Assembly (NCBI GenBank): GCA_902475375.1
Contig: CABRZC010000002.1
Location: forward strand, 1-64,000
Source of the DNA: an uncultured Collinsella sp.
GTDB taxonomy: Bacteria > Actinomycetota > Coriobacteriia > Coriobacteriales > Coriobacteriaceae
Direction of reading: 5' to 3'
Length of the DNA: 64,000 bases
Within the stretch, counting starts at the first letter, position 1; each line of letters begins with the position of its first letter. The position numbers were made by a program, and so were the translations under genes. The notes beneath the pieces were generated by a model. It was not told the origin of the DNA, made no database searches, and was given only the letters and a program-made list of their open reading frames with translations. This document shows positions 27,317 to 37,345 of the stretch, one piece after another.

Positions 27317-28458
27317 CGGCCCTCATCTCCTTGCTGTTTGGGAACGGTGGCAAACACGCGCCAGCCGCCGGCGCTGGCATGCGGACCGGCGGTGAAGGTG
27401 CCGCCAAGCGCCTCGATGCGCTCGCGCATGGAGGCGAGCCCCATGCCCTCCGCGGCGCCGCGGCTGCTTGCTTGGACCCCGCCCGTGCCATCGTCGGTAA
27501 CGATGAGCTGGTAAAACGACGGATGCTCCATGCATCGTACAGTGACAGCATGGGCGCAAGCGTGGCGCATGGTGTTGGAGAGCGCCTCGCGCAGGACCGC
27601 CGCAAAGCAGTTGGCGACGTTTGCGGGTGCATGCTCGGCCATAACTTCAAGCTCAATCTGCGGACCGCCGTCCGAGCGCGCGCCTTCGACAATGCGTTCG
27701 AGCTGCACGGAAAGGTCGACGGCGTTGTCGTTGAGCGCGTGGACGCTGGCGCGCACAAGCTGGAGCGCCTCGTCAACCGTGCGTTTGACGTCGGCGAAAT
27801 CGGCGGCGACGCCGGGCTCGTCGGCATGGACTACGCGCAAGGCTTCGGCTTGCAGTGAGGCGCGCGTGAGCTGGTGGCCGACGTTATCGTGGATCTCGCG
27901 CGCGATGCGGGCGCGTTCGGCGAGCGTCGCGAGCTCGACTTCGTAGTCCTGGCGGTCGGCAAGATCGCGGTTGCGTGCTTCGAGCGCCAGAGCACGTTCC
28001 TGCAGCTCGTCGCGGGTGCGGTGCATGCGCCGCTGCTCGCGCTCCAACTGGGCGGTACGTAGCGATAGCAAGGTGGCGGCAACCGAAAGGATGGCGGTCA
28101 GCAGGAGCGTTCGGGCGGTGGGCTCGTCGGCGCGAAGGTCCGCGACGAGCGCAAAGGTAAAGACGGAGCCAATGCTCAGTGCGATCCAGGCACGCTCACG
28201 GTGCACGCGTCGTGCGATGTCATAGAGGGCGAGAGGTGCAAACGGCACAAACGGCGGCACGAAGACGGCCGCGATGATGTAAGCGCAGCTCGCGGCCTCG
28301 CTTGTGCGGCGCGTGCGTTCCTTCTGCGCGAGCTCGGCCAGCGAGGTGGCAATAACGCCAAGGCAAAACGCCGCGACCAGGCGAGCGTCCACAGCAAGGC
28401 CCGTGGCGGCCGCAATACAGCACGCCAGCACAATCGATTTGTCGAAAAGCCTGTTCAT
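27313..28458 (-). CDS. Two-component sensor histidine kinase (HisKA_3 type)
   Basis: 381 residues from the ATG at 28458; the frame stays open to 28620 but has no RBS there. Four or five N-terminal membrane helices (from FDKSIVLACCIAAATGL to about residue 150) lead to a coiled region, then the dimerisation/phosphotransfer helix with ERARIAREIHDNVGHQLTRA (His acceptor) and a HATPase domain (ALSNTMRHACAH, TDDGTGGVQ, GMGLASMRERIEALGG). It has no large extracellular sensor loop, so it probably senses the membrane or its transporter. Upstream, TACAAT ends exactly 6 nt before the ATG, consistent with a leaderless mRNA. Paired with the response regulator that follows. Confidence 0.9.
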   Translation of the reverse strand: MNRLFDKSIVLACCIAAATGLAVDARLVAAFCLGVIATSLAELAQKERTRRTSEAASCAYIIAAVFVPPFVPFAPLALYDIARRVHRERAWIALSIGSVFTFALVADLRADEPTARTLLLTAILSVAATLLSLRTAQLEREQRRMHRTRDELQERALALEARNRDLADRQDYEVELATLAERARIAREIHDNVGHQLTRASLQAEALRVVHADEPGVAADFADVKRTVDEALQLVRASVHALNDNAVDLSVQLERIVEGARSDGGPQIELEVMAEHAPANVANCFAAVLREALSNTMRHACAHAVTVRCMEHPSFYQLIVTDDGTGGVQASSRGAAEGMGLASMRERIEALGGTFTAGPHASAGGWRVFATVPKQQGDEGR

Positions 28459-28464
28459 ACGGGT

Positions 28465-28470
28465 ATTGTA
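28465..28470 (-). promoter_or_regulatory. Candidate -10 box for leaderless kinase mRNA
   Basis: On the minus strand TACAAT is followed by six bases and then the ATG of the kinase, so transcription would begin at or very near the A of the start codon. No Shine-Dalgarno is visible and no clear -35 was found. Confidence 0.4.
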
Positions 28471-28655
28471 CGCGAAGCCGCGCGTGGTGGAGGGGCCGCC
28501 TGCGCAACCGTGACATTCCTCCCGTACAGCAAATTGGGGGCGCCGGCGGGTCACGCGGCCAAGCCTCGCACTCGTGACAAAGCTCACTGGTGCGCGCCGG
28601 CGGCTCCTGCGATGATGCAATCGTACCGGGCCGCAATCAACAGGAGGGCCGCCTC

Positions 28656-29594
28656 ATGACAGACATCGTCCACGTCGAAAACCTCGTCAAGCGCTATGAC
28701 GACCTTATCGCGCTTGACCACTTTAACCTGAGCATCGCCCGCGGCGAGATCTTTGGCCTGCTGGGCCCCAACGGCTCGGGCAAGACCACGTCCATCAACT
28801 GCATTTTGCAGCTGCTCGCCTACGACAAAGGCACCATCGAGCTGTTCGGCGAGCCCATGACGCCCGCCCGCTACGACCTCAAGCGCCGCATCGGCGTGGT
28901 GCCGCAGCAGGTGGCGGTATTCGACGAGCTCACGGTGCGCGAGAACATCGACTATTTCTGTAGTCTCTACGTTAGCGATCGCAAGCGCCGCCGTGCGCTG
29001 GTGGACGAGGCGATCGACTTTGTTGGCCTGGGCGACTTTACCAAGTTCCGCCCCGGCAAGCTCTCGGGCGGCCTGGCGCGTCGCCTCAACATCGCCTGCG
29101 GTATCGCGCACAAGCCCGAGCTCATCTTCTTTGACGAGCCCACGGTGGCGGTCGATCCGCAGAGCCGCAACGCCATCCTGGAGGGCATCTGCCGCCTGCG
29201 CGACGAGGGCGCCACGGTGGTGTATACCAGCCATTACATGGAGGAAGTCGAGCAGATCTGCAGCCGCATCATGATCATGGACGGCGGCCGCGTGCTGGCG
29301 CAGGGCACCAACGACGAGCTCAAGCGCATGATTCAGATGGGCGAGCGCGTGACCGTCGAGGTCGGCGCCGTCGAGCCCGCCACGGTCGAGCGGCTGCGCG
29401 CTCTGGAGCACGTGCTTTCGGTTGAGCTGTCCGGCGGCGAGCTCGTCTGCACCTGCGAGGCGAGCCCGCATAATCTGGTGGACATCCTCGACACGCTGCG
29501 CGCCGCCGATGTGGCGCTCGGCCGCGTGTGGAGCGAACCTCCCACCCTCAATGACGTATTCCTCGAGATCACCGGCCGCGAGCTGCGCGACTAG
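28656..29594 (+). CDS. ABC transporter ATP-binding protein (ABC-2 / drug exporter type)
   Basis: 312 residues from the ATG at 28656, 7 bp after CAGGAGGG. Walker A GPNGSGKTT, Q-loop VVPQQVAVFDELTV, signature LSGGLARRLN, Walker B ELIFFDEPT and H-loop YTSHYMEE are all present. The signature LSGGLARR departs slightly from LSGGQ. The C-terminal 90 residues after DELKRMI are the usual DrrA-like extension. It heads an ATPase-permease-permease operon divergent from a NarL-type two-component system. Likely exporter of a lipophilic toxin or antibiotic; substrate unknown. Confidence 0.93.
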   Translation: MTDIVHVENLVKRYDDLIALDHFNLSIARGEIFGLLGPNGSGKTTSINCILQLLAYDKGTIELFGEPMTPARYDLKRRIGVVPQQVAVFDELTVRENIDYFCSLYVSDRKRRRALVDEAIDFVGLGDFTKFRPGKLSGGLARRLNIACGIAHKPELIFFDEPTVAVDPQSRNAILEGICRLRDEGATVVYTSHYMEEVEQICSRIMIMDGGRVLAQGTNDELKRMIQMGERVTVEVGAVEPATVERLRALEHVLSVELSGGELVCTCEASPHNLVDILDTLRAADVALGRVWSEPPTLNDVFLEITGRELRD

Positions 29595-29603
29595 GGGGTG
29601 GCC

Positions 29604-30791
29604 ATGTTCAACACCATCACCACCACGCTCAAGACGCTATTGCGTCGACCGAGCACGTGGGTCTGGGGTGCTCTCTTTCCCATTGCGCTTTCCACGATGT
29701 TCATGTTTATGTTTGCGAATCTGAGCTCCGACGGCACGGTCGATCCGGTGCCGGTTGCCGTCGTGGCGGACGAGGCCTGGGACGCTTCGACCTTTAAGAG
29801 CGTGGCGACGTCGCTCGACGAGGAGGGCGACGATCAGCTGCTCGAGATCCACGAGTGCGACGACGCAGCCGCCGCGAACCGTGCGCTTAAGGCTGGCGAG
29901 GTCGCGGGCATCTATACGGTCGACGATGCGGGCGCACCCAAGCTCACGCTGCTATCGAGCTACGACAGCTCGCGTGCCTCGTCGGTGCTCACCGACCGCA
30001 GCATTTTGGAGACGGTGGCAAGCTCGTATACGCAAAATACCGAGCTTATGCGCCAGATTGCCCAAGACAACCCGGCGGCGCTCGCCGACCCGGAGGCGGT
30101 TGCGCGCGCCCTGTCGCTCGAGGGCGGCACCCGTCGCGTGAGCCTGACACGCACCACGCCCGATGGCACGGTCATCTACTATTACGCGCTTTTTGGCCTG
30201 GTCGCGATGATGTCTGCCGAGTTTGCCGCCTTGAGCGTCGTCGATTTGCAACCCAATCTGTCTGGCCTCGGCGCGCGTCACTGCGTGGGCGGTCTTTCCA
30301 AGACGGCGTCGCTGGCTGGCATCTTTGTCGGCTCGTGGCTGGTCTCCTTTGCCTCGATGGCGATCGCGATCGGCTACGTGCGCCTAGTCGTGGGCATCGA
30401 CTTTGGCGGGCGCGAGGGACTGTGTTTGGTGGGCGGCGCCGCTTCCGCGCTTGCCGCCACGGGCTTGGGACTCTTTGTGGGCACGCTTCCCGTTAAGGGC
30501 GGCAAGGCGTCCAAGTCGGGCATCCTCACGGGCTTTGCCACCACGTGCGCCCTGTTCGCAGGCCTCTACGGCGAGCCGGCGATGGCGCTTGCCGACGACG
30601 TCGCTCGCGCCTGTCCGGCCGAGTGCTGGCTCAATCCCGTCAAGCTCATCTGCGACATGTTCAATCGCCTGTATTTCTTTGAGGACCTGGGCCCCTTTGC
30701 CGTTCGCGCCGGCGCGCTCGTCCTGATGGCGTTGCTGTTCGTTGCCGCCGCCACGCTGATCTTTGGAAGGAGCCGCTATGAGCACCTTTAA
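29604..30791 (+). CDS. ABC-2 type permease (first of pair)
   Basis: 395 residues from the ATG at 29604, 5 bp after AGGGGG; a GTG at 29598 lies within that RBS. Topology is typical ABC2_membrane_3: one N-terminal helix (STWVWGALFPIALSTMFMFMFANL), a large extracytoplasmic domain of about 160 residues, and five or six helices at the C-terminus ending ALVLMALLFVAAATLIFGRS. The 3' end overlaps the next permease by 14 bp, so the two are probably made together and form a heterodimeric channel. Confidence 0.88.
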   Translation: MFNTITTTLKTLLRRPSTWVWGALFPIALSTMFMFMFANLSSDGTVDPVPVAVVADEAWDASTFKSVATSLDEEGDDQLLEIHECDDAAAANRALKAGEVAGIYTVDDAGAPKLTLLSSYDSSRASSVLTDRSILETVASSYTQNTELMRQIAQDNPAALADPEAVARALSLEGGTRRVSLTRTTPDGTVIYYYALFGLVAMMSAEFAALSVVDLQPNLSGLGARHCVGGLSKTASLAGIFVGSWLVSFASMAIAIGYVRLVVGIDFGGREGLCLVGGAASALAATGLGLFVGTLPVKGGKASKSGILTGFATTCALFAGLYGEPAMALADDVARACPAECWLNPVKLICDMFNRLYFFEDLGPFAVRAGALVLMALLFVAAATLIFGRSRYEHL

Positions 30792-31983
30792 GACTGCGCT
30801 TCGCATGGCGCTCGCGCACCCGCTCTATCTGCTTATCTACACGGTGTTTATTTCGCTGTTGGGCGTGTTTATCGCGGCGTCGGTGAGCTGGAACTCGTCG
30901 CAGCTCACCGAGTACAAGCCCTACGATGCCAATGTGATCGTGGTCGACCGCGACGACAGTGACCTTTCGCGCGCGCTTACCAAGCATCTGGGTTCGCGCT
31001 TTGAGCTGGTCACGGGCGTCGGTGACGACACGTACGACCTTGCGGATGCGCTCGCCAAGAGCAATAGCGCCAAGGGCAGCGCCGATTGCGTGTTCTTTAT
31101 CCCGGAGGAGTTTGAGGACGACCTGATCGCGGCCGCCCGTGCGGGGGAGGCCCTGCCCAAACTCGACGTGACCTACGGCTCCGGCACCATGGCGGCGGCG
31201 CTTTCGTCTGCCGAGGCCTCGCGGTGGGTCTCGCTCGCGGGCGCTGCGGCGGCGCTTGAACCCGCTGCCTCCAACGGTGGCGTCGCAAGGGCCGCCGAGC
31301 ACGCGGCCGCCAAGCGCGCGGAAGTCGAGATCGAGCAGGTCAAGGTCGACTCGACTGCCGCTGCCACGCTCGAGTCGTATTTCAACTTTGGTGCATACGC
31401 GATCATCTCGTCGGTCATCGTGTCGGTGGGACTGGTGTTCTCGGGCATGAACGAGCCCGAGCGCGTGCGCCGCATGGAGGCCGGCCCGGTCTCCGAGCGC
31501 CAGCGTTCGCTTGCCGTGTTCGCGGCCGCTGCCGTGCTCACCGTCTGCATTTGGCTCGTGTCGAGCATGATGGGCATCGTGGGCTTTGCCGGCGCGGTCG
31601 CCGAGGTCGGCGTGGGGCGTGTGTGCTTGGCACTGGCGGCGACGTTTGCCCTGGCGTGCACGCCGCTGGCCGTTGGCTTTGCGCTTTCGAGCCTGGGTGC
31701 GCGCGAGGAGCTGCTCAACGGTGTGGGTAACCTGCTTGGCATGCTCATGACGTTTTTGGGCGGCGCTTGGATGCCGCTGTCGCTGATGGGCCCGGCCGTG
31801 CAGACGGTGGCGCACTTTGTGCCGACATATTGGGTGAACGACGCGATCAGCAAGGCGCTTGCCTCGGATTTGACGTCTGCCATGCTGGGCGACATCGCCT
31901 GCGACCTGGGCGTAACGGCACTCTTTGCCGTGGCCATTGCCGCCGTAGGCCTAGCCCTCTCGAGCACCAAATCCCACGCCTAG
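30778..31983 (+). CDS. ABC-2 type permease (second of pair)
   Basis: 401 residues from the ATG at 30778, placed 7 bp after GGAAGG inside the end of the first permease gene. Same plan as its partner: helix LYLLIYTVFISLLGVFIAASV, an extracytoplasmic domain of about 180 residues, then six C-terminal helices from FGAYAIISSVIVSVGLVFSGM. It has the sequence PLSLMGPAVQTVAHFVPTYWVNDAI, typical of ABC-2 permeases. Together with the ATPase and the divergent kinase/regulator it resembles the LnrJKLMN linearmycin-resistance arrangement of Bacillus; orthology is not shown. Confidence 0.88.
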   Translation: MSTFKTALRMALAHPLYLLIYTVFISLLGVFIAASVSWNSSQLTEYKPYDANVIVVDRDDSDLSRALTKHLGSRFELVTGVGDDTYDLADALAKSNSAKGSADCVFFIPEEFEDDLIAAARAGEALPKLDVTYGSGTMAAALSSAEASRWVSLAGAAAALEPAASNGGVARAAEHAAAKRAEVEIEQVKVDSTAAATLESYFNFGAYAIISSVIVSVGLVFSGMNEPERVRRMEAGPVSERQRSLAVFAAAAVLTVCIWLVSSMMGIVGFAGAVAEVGVGRVCLALAATFALACTPLAVGFALSSLGAREELLNGVGNLLGMLMTFLGGAWMPLSLMGPAVQTVAHFVPTYWVNDAISKALASDLTSAMLGDIACDLGVTALFAVAIAAVGLALSSTKSHA

Positions 31984-32044
31984 CCACAACCCGTCACTTG
32001 GGGACGTTCCTTTTCTGCCGGCAGATAGGGACACTCCTTTCCGC

Positions 32045-32179
32045 CTAGTCATTGGGGACAGTCTTTGCCGATTCGCCGGCTCGCCGGCCGGGCTGGCAAG
32101 AGCTGTCCCTGGCGGCACTCATGGGGGACAGACTTAAATGAGTGAAATCGCTCATTTAAGTCTGTCCCCAATGAGTAGG
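32045..32179. repeat. GGGGACA-rich intergenic repeat, copy 1
   Basis: Contains CTAGTCATTGGGGACAGTC, then CTTTGCCGATTCGCCGGCTC, and a 19-bp perfect stem at 32124-32142 / 32151-32169 (GGGGACAGACTTAAATGAG). About 100 bp of it recurs at 35648-35807. Also in this gap is an unpaired GGGGACGTTCC at 31999-32010. No T-run follows the stem. Confidence 0.75.
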
Positions 32180-32249
32180 TTGGAAAATAGTTCGCCCGGG
32201 TTTACTATTACCCTATTAAAGTAGCAACAGGCTAACAATGGGGGATAGC

Positions 32250-32963
<714 letters not shown>

Positions 32964-32971
32964 GCGGCGCC

Positions 32972-35638
32972 ATGACACCTCTCGCAAAACGTCTCCCGCG
33001 CGAGCTGCGTCGCAATATCGGCAAGTACCTGGGCATCTTTTTGCTTATGTGTGGAAGCATCGCCCTTACCTCGGGCTTTTTGCTCGCGGCCCACTCCATC
33101 GGCCACCTCATTGACGGCATGCGCGACGAGTACACGATTGAGGACGGCCGTGTGACCACCTCCTTCGAGGCTACCGACGATCAACTCAAGGCCGCCGAGG
33201 ACGCGGCCGACGACGTCGGCGGCGTCACGCTCTACAAGAATTTCTCCATCGACGCCATCATCAAAAAGACCGCCGGCGACGATGGCACCAAACGCACGAT
33301 GCGCACCTATGCGCATCGCACCAAGGCCGACATTGCGTCCTACTGCGAAGGCGAACAGCCCAAGACGGACGATGAGGTGGCAATCGACCGTGTCTTCGCC
33401 ACCAACAACGACCTCGCCGTGGGCGATAAGGTTGAGCTTGAGGGCCGAACCTACACCATCTGCGGCATCATGACCCAGCCCGATAGCCAGGCGCTGTTCC
33501 TCAACAATTCAGACTTTACGGTGAACACCATCACGTACGGCGTGGCCGAGGTCACCGACGCCGGCTTTGCCGCGCTTGAGGACGCCGGTGGCGCACCCGC
33601 CTACACCTACTCCTTTACCTTTGCCGATCGCGATCTCTCCACTGCAGACCGCATCGACGCCGAGCAAGATATGGTCGAGGCGCTGACCGACGCCGATGCG
33701 CGCGTGGACGATCTTGTCGACGCCGATTCCAACCAGGGCATTGGCTATGCGCGCGACGACGTGGACGGCGACTCTATGATGTGGATGACGCTGCTCGACA
33801 TCATCATCGTGATCATGGCGTTCGTCTTTGTGGTCCTTACCGACGCCACCATCGAGGAGGAGAGCGCCATCATCGGCACGCTGCTCGCCAGCGGCTATCG
33901 CCGCCGCGAGATCGTGCTGCACTACCTGGCACTTCCCGTCATCGTGGGCGTGGTCGCGGCGCTTTTGGGCACTGCGCTCGGCGTTGTGTTCTTTACCGAG
34001 CCCATGCGCAGTCTCTACTACGGCTCGTACAGTCTGCCTCCCTTCCAGGTGTACTGGAGCTGGGAGATCTTTGTGAAGTGCGCCGTGGTTCCCGCCGCCG
34101 CGCTCATCCTCATCACGCTGGTGGGCCTGCTTCGCAAAATGGGCAAGACGCCGTTGCAATTCCTTCGTCACGAGGCGAGCGGCAGGTCGGGCACCAAACG
34201 CGGCCTGCAGCTGCCGGAGCGCATGGATTTTGTTTCCCGCTTCCGCTTGCGTATCTTCCTGCGCAATCTGGGCAACTTTGCCACGCTCTTCGTGGGCATT
34301 GCATTTGCGTCGCTGCTGATGCTTTTTGGCCTGGCGATTTTGCCCACGATGACGCACTACGCCGACAACCTCGAGACAAGCCTGGTCGCCGAGCACCAGT
34401 ACACGCTCAAGGCGCCGCTGGAGCTCGAGGGCACTGCCGAGGAGCGCGAGCAGTGGTCGGCACTCGAGCGCTTGCAATCGGTTGACGGCGCGCTGCTTTC
34501 CGCCGCCCAGGATGCAGATGACGAGCTCGATGACGCGTTCGATGCTGCACAGACGGCGACCGATGCCGCGACCGCATCTCCGTCTGCCGAGAGCCTGACC
34601 GCAGCGCAGGACGCGCTTGCCAAGGTTCAGGACAAGAAGGATGCGCTTTATGCGCGCCTCGATGACCTTGCCGATGCCCTCGGCTGCAACCGCGATGAGG
34701 CCATCGACCTGATCGACAAGGCCTCTAAGATTGACACTGACAACGACGATATCCACCCGGTCAATACGACCGACAACGGCGCGGGCGCAATCGCGCAGAC
34801 CGAGAAATACGCCATTTACCAGCTGCAATACGACCGAGGCGATGGAAATGGCGAGGGGACGATTTCCGTCTACGGCATTTCATCCGATTCGCGCTATTGG
34901 AAAGACCTCAACGTCGGCGATGGGCGCGTCGTCTTTGGCGGCGGTCTGCTCGATAAGTTTGGCTGGAGCGAGGGTCAGAAGGTCATGCTCGGCGACAAGT
35001 ACGAGGGCGAGCATTATTCCCTTGAGTACGCAGGCAAGGACTGTGCCTGGGGCTCCAAGTCGGACATGAATATCTATATGAGTATCGAAGACTTTAATGA
35101 GCTGTTCGACAACGATGCGTCCTACTTTAACGGCTATGTGAGCGATGAGAAGCTCGACCTTGATTCGCGCTACTTTGCCGGCGACACCACACCCGACGAC
35201 ATGCGCGCCGTGGGCGACCAGTTCATCGGCATGATGAGCAAAATGATCGGCATGATGGTTGGGCTTGCGGTGTTCATCTTCCTGCTGTTTATGTACCTGC
35301 TGACCAAGGCTGTGATCGACCACAGCGCCCGTTCGATTAGTTACATGAAGGTCTTTGGCTATCGCGATAGCGAGATCTCGCATCTGTACATCCGCTCGAT
35401 CACGCTGTGCGTGGTGGCGTCGCTCGTGCTGAGCCTGCCGGTCATTATTGGCTCGCTCACGGCCATCTTCCGCTCGATGCTGCTCGCCTACAACGGCAAT
35501 ATCGAGATCTACGTACCCGCTTGGTCCATGGCTGCATGCGTCGGCATTGGCTTTGCGACCTACCTGGTCGTGGCACTGCTACACACGCGCTCTATCAAGC
35601 ACGTCAGCCTAGCCGAGGCCCTCAAGGTGCAGGAGTAG
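32972..35638 (+). CDS. FtsX-like ABC permease (893-residue frame, 888 aa used)
   Basis: Start ATG at 32972 preceded by AGGCGG. A first helix (YLGIFLLMCGSIALTSGFLLAA) leads to a large extracytoplasmic domain, three helices near residues 265-395 (FtsX domain 1: IIIVIMAFVFVVLTDATIEEESAIIGTLLASGYRRREI), another helix near 430 (FATLFVGIAFASLLMLFGLAIL), a second extracytoplasmic domain with an Ala/Asp-rich coiled coil (about 490-560), and three terminal helices (FtsX domain 2: MKVFGYRDSEISHLYIRS). Two FtsX domains in one chain mean a single polypeptide forms the channel. It forms an operon with the ATPase just upstream. Confidence 0.9.
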   Translation: MTPLAKRLPRELRRNIGKYLGIFLLMCGSIALTSGFLLAAHSIGHLIDGMRDEYTIEDGRVTTSFEATDDQLKAAEDAADDVGGVTLYKNFSIDAIIKKTAGDDGTKRTMRTYAHRTKADIASYCEGEQPKTDDEVAIDRVFATNNDLAVGDKVELEGRTYTICGIMTQPDSQALFLNNSDFTVNTITYGVAEVTDAGFAALEDAGGAPAYTYSFTFADRDLSTADRIDAEQDMVEALTDADARVDDLVDADSNQGIGYARDDVDGDSMMWMTLLDIIIVIMAFVFVVLTDATIEEESAIIGTLLASGYRRREIVLHYLALPVIVGVVAALLGTALGVVFFTEPMRSLYYGSYSLPPFQVYWSWEIFVKCAVVPAAALILITLVGLLRKMGKTPLQFLRHEASGRSGTKRGLQLPERMDFVSRFRLRIFLRNLGNFATLFVGIAFASLLMLFGLAILPTMTHYADNLETSLVAEHQYTLKAPLELEGTAEEREQWSALERLQSVDGALLSAAQDADDELDDAFDAAQTATDAATASPSAESLTAAQDALAKVQDKKDALYARLDDLADALGCNRDEAIDLIDKASKIDTDNDDIHPVNTTDNGAGAIAQTEKYAIYQLQYDRGDGNGEGTISVYGISSDSRYWKDLNVGDGRVVFGGGLLDKFGWSEGQKVMLGDKYEGEHYSLEYAGKDCAWGSKSDMNIYMSIEDFNELFDNDASYFNGYVSDEKLDLDSRYFAGDTTPDDMRAVGDQFIGMMSKMIGMMVGLAVFIFLLFMYLLTKAVIDHSARSISYMKVFGYRDSEISHLYIRSITLCVVASLVLSLPVIIGSLTAIFRSMLLAYNGNIEIYVPAWSMAACVGIGFATYLVVALLHTRSIKHVSLAEALKVQE

Positions 35639-35647
35639 CCCCTTATT

Positions 35648-35807
35648 AGTCGTTGGGGACGTTCTTAAACGACTAGTCATCGGGGACGGTCTTTGCCGAT
35701 TCGCCGGCTCGCTGGCCGGGCTGGCGGGGACTGTCCCTGGCGGTACTCATTTAAGTCTGTCCCCAATGAGTGGTTTCAGTCATTTAAGTCTGTCCCCAAC
35801 GACTAGG
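35648..35807. repeat. GGGGACA-rich intergenic repeat, copy 2
   Basis: Shares CTTTGCCGATTCGCCGGCTC and the flanking GGGGAC/CTGTCCC segments with the copy at 32045-32179, and carries CATTTAAGTCTGTCCCC twice (around 35748 and 35781). It closes with CCCCAACGACTAGG, complementary to AGTCGTTGGGG at 35648. The two copies bracket the LolD/FtsX operon. Confidence 0.75.
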
Positions 35808-35888
35808 TTTCGCGCTTGACTTCGACCCTACTTTAGCGGGTACCATCCTCTATGTCTGTAACGCCATATAGACCGAGGGGATATATCT

Positions 35889-37094
35889 ATGACCGCAACT
35901 GCACCCGCAGCACCCGCTAAGGTGTACTTCACCAACCCGCGCACGCATGCTCGCGAGAGCCAGCTCGACAAGCTCAAGCGCCTCATCCGTCACGCCGGTA
36001 TTGAGCAGATCGACTTTGAGAACAAGTTCGTCGCTATCAAGATTCACTTTGGCGAGCTGGGCAATCTGAGCTTTTTGCGCCCCAACTACGCTCGCGCCGT
36101 CGCGGATGTCGTGAAGGAGCTGGGCGGCAAGCCCTTCCTCACCGACTGCAACACGCTCTATGTGGGTAGCCGCAAAAACGCGCTCGAGCACATCGATACC
36201 GCGTATCAGAACGGCTTTACCCCGTATGCCACGGGTTGCCAGATCATCATCGCCGACGGCCTCAAGGGTACCGACGAGGCGCTCGTCCCGGTCGAGGGCG
36301 GCGAGTACGTGCGCGAGGCCAAGATCGGTCAGGCTCTCATGGACGCCGATATCGTGATCAGCCTCACCCACTTTAAGGGCCATGAGCAGGCCGGTTTTGG
36401 CGGTGCCATGAAGAACCTGGGCATGGGAGGCGGCAGCCGTGCCGGCAAGATGGAGCAGCATGCCGCCGGCAAGCCGAGCGTCGATACCACCAACTGCGTA
36501 GGTTGCCGTGCCTGCGAGAAGATTTGCGCGCACGGCGCCATCACGTTTGACGGTACGCGTGAGCGCGAGCTTGCCAACGGCAACACCCGCACGGTTCACG
36601 TGGCTGCCATCGACCACGATCGCTGCGTGGGCTGCGGACGCTGCATTGCGGCGTGCAACCAGGACTGCATCAAGCCCGACTATGATGCCGCGGCCGACGT
36701 GCTCAACTGTAAGATCGCCGAGTACACCAAGGCCGTCGTCGACGGCCGTCCGAGCTTCCACATCTCGCTCGCCATGGATATCAGCCCCAACTGCGATTGC
36801 CATCCCGAAAACGACACGCCTATCGTCAACGACATCGGCATGTTCGCGAGCTTCGACCCGGTCGCCATCGACCAGGCCTGCGCCGATGCCGTCATGGCAT
36901 CCGAGCCGCTGCCCAACACCGAGCTCACCGACAGCGCCGCCAAGATGGAGCATAACCACGAGCATCTGGAGGGCGAGCAGGCCAAGGATCCCTTCTGCAT
37001 CACGCATCCCGACACCGACTGGCGCGCGTGCATCGCGCATGCCGAGAAGATCGGCCTAGGCACGAGCAAGTACGAGCTCATCGAGGTCAAATAG
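35889..37094 (+). CDS. DUF362 domain protein with two [4Fe-4S] ferredoxin motifs
   Basis: 401 residues. The DUF362 domain spans about residues 10-320 and is interrupted by two ferredoxin motifs: CVGCRACEKICA near residue 203 and CVGCGRCIAACN near residue 245. Other family segments are VAIKIHFGELGN, LTDCNTLY, HFKGHEQAGFGGAMKNLGMG and DISPNCDCHPENDTPIVNDIG. It is presumed to be a soluble redox protein. Family function is not known. RBS GAGGGGA precedes the start and it has its own terminator. Confidence 0.9.
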   Translation: MTATAPAAPAKVYFTNPRTHARESQLDKLKRLIRHAGIEQIDFENKFVAIKIHFGELGNLSFLRPNYARAVADVVKELGGKPFLTDCNTLYVGSRKNALEHIDTAYQNGFTPYATGCQIIIADGLKGTDEALVPVEGGEYVREAKIGQALMDADIVISLTHFKGHEQAGFGGAMKNLGMGGGSRAGKMEQHAAGKPSVDTTNCVGCRACEKICAHGAITFDGTRERELANGNTRTVHVAAIDHDRCVGCGRCIAACNQDCIKPDYDAAADVLNCKIAEYTKAVVDGRPSFHISLAMDISPNCDCHPENDTPIVNDIGMFASFDPVAIDQACADAVMASEPLPNTELTDSAAKMEHNHEHLEGEQAKDPFCITHPDTDWRACIAHAEKIGLGTSKYELIEVK

Positions 37095-37141
37095 CGCCTG
37101 ACTATTGGACATATCAAGCGCTTTTGTAGCGCGACGTTAGC

Positions 37142-37181
37142 AAAAACCGCCCGTGAGCACAGTGCCCACGGGCGGTTTTTC
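37142..37181 (+). terminator. Terminator after the DUF362 gene
   Basis: AAAAACCGCCCGTG (37142-37155) pairs with CACGGGCGGTTTTT (37167-37180); the A-run and T-run make it potentially bidirectional. Confidence 0.92.
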
Positions 37182-37308
37182 GGAAGTATGCGGCAAATTT
37201 CGAGACCGCCGAGCACACGACGTTTTTTGGCGACAAAACCCCTGATAAATTGGTGGTAAAACTGCGGTCTGGTCGGCAGTTCCAGATTTTGCCGCATACT
37301 TCCGAAAA
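37177..37308. repeat. Long intergenic inverted repeat with 21-bp arms
   Basis: Left arm 37177-37197 (TTTTCGGAAGTATGCGG...) is perfectly complementary to 37288-37308. An inner stem pairs AGACCGC (37203-37209) with GCGGTCT (37264-37270). It begins inside the terminator T-run and lies between two convergent genes. Confidence 0.75.
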
Positions 37309-37345
37309 TAGGGGGTCAGATAAAGCCCCAGACGTTGCTTTTTAC

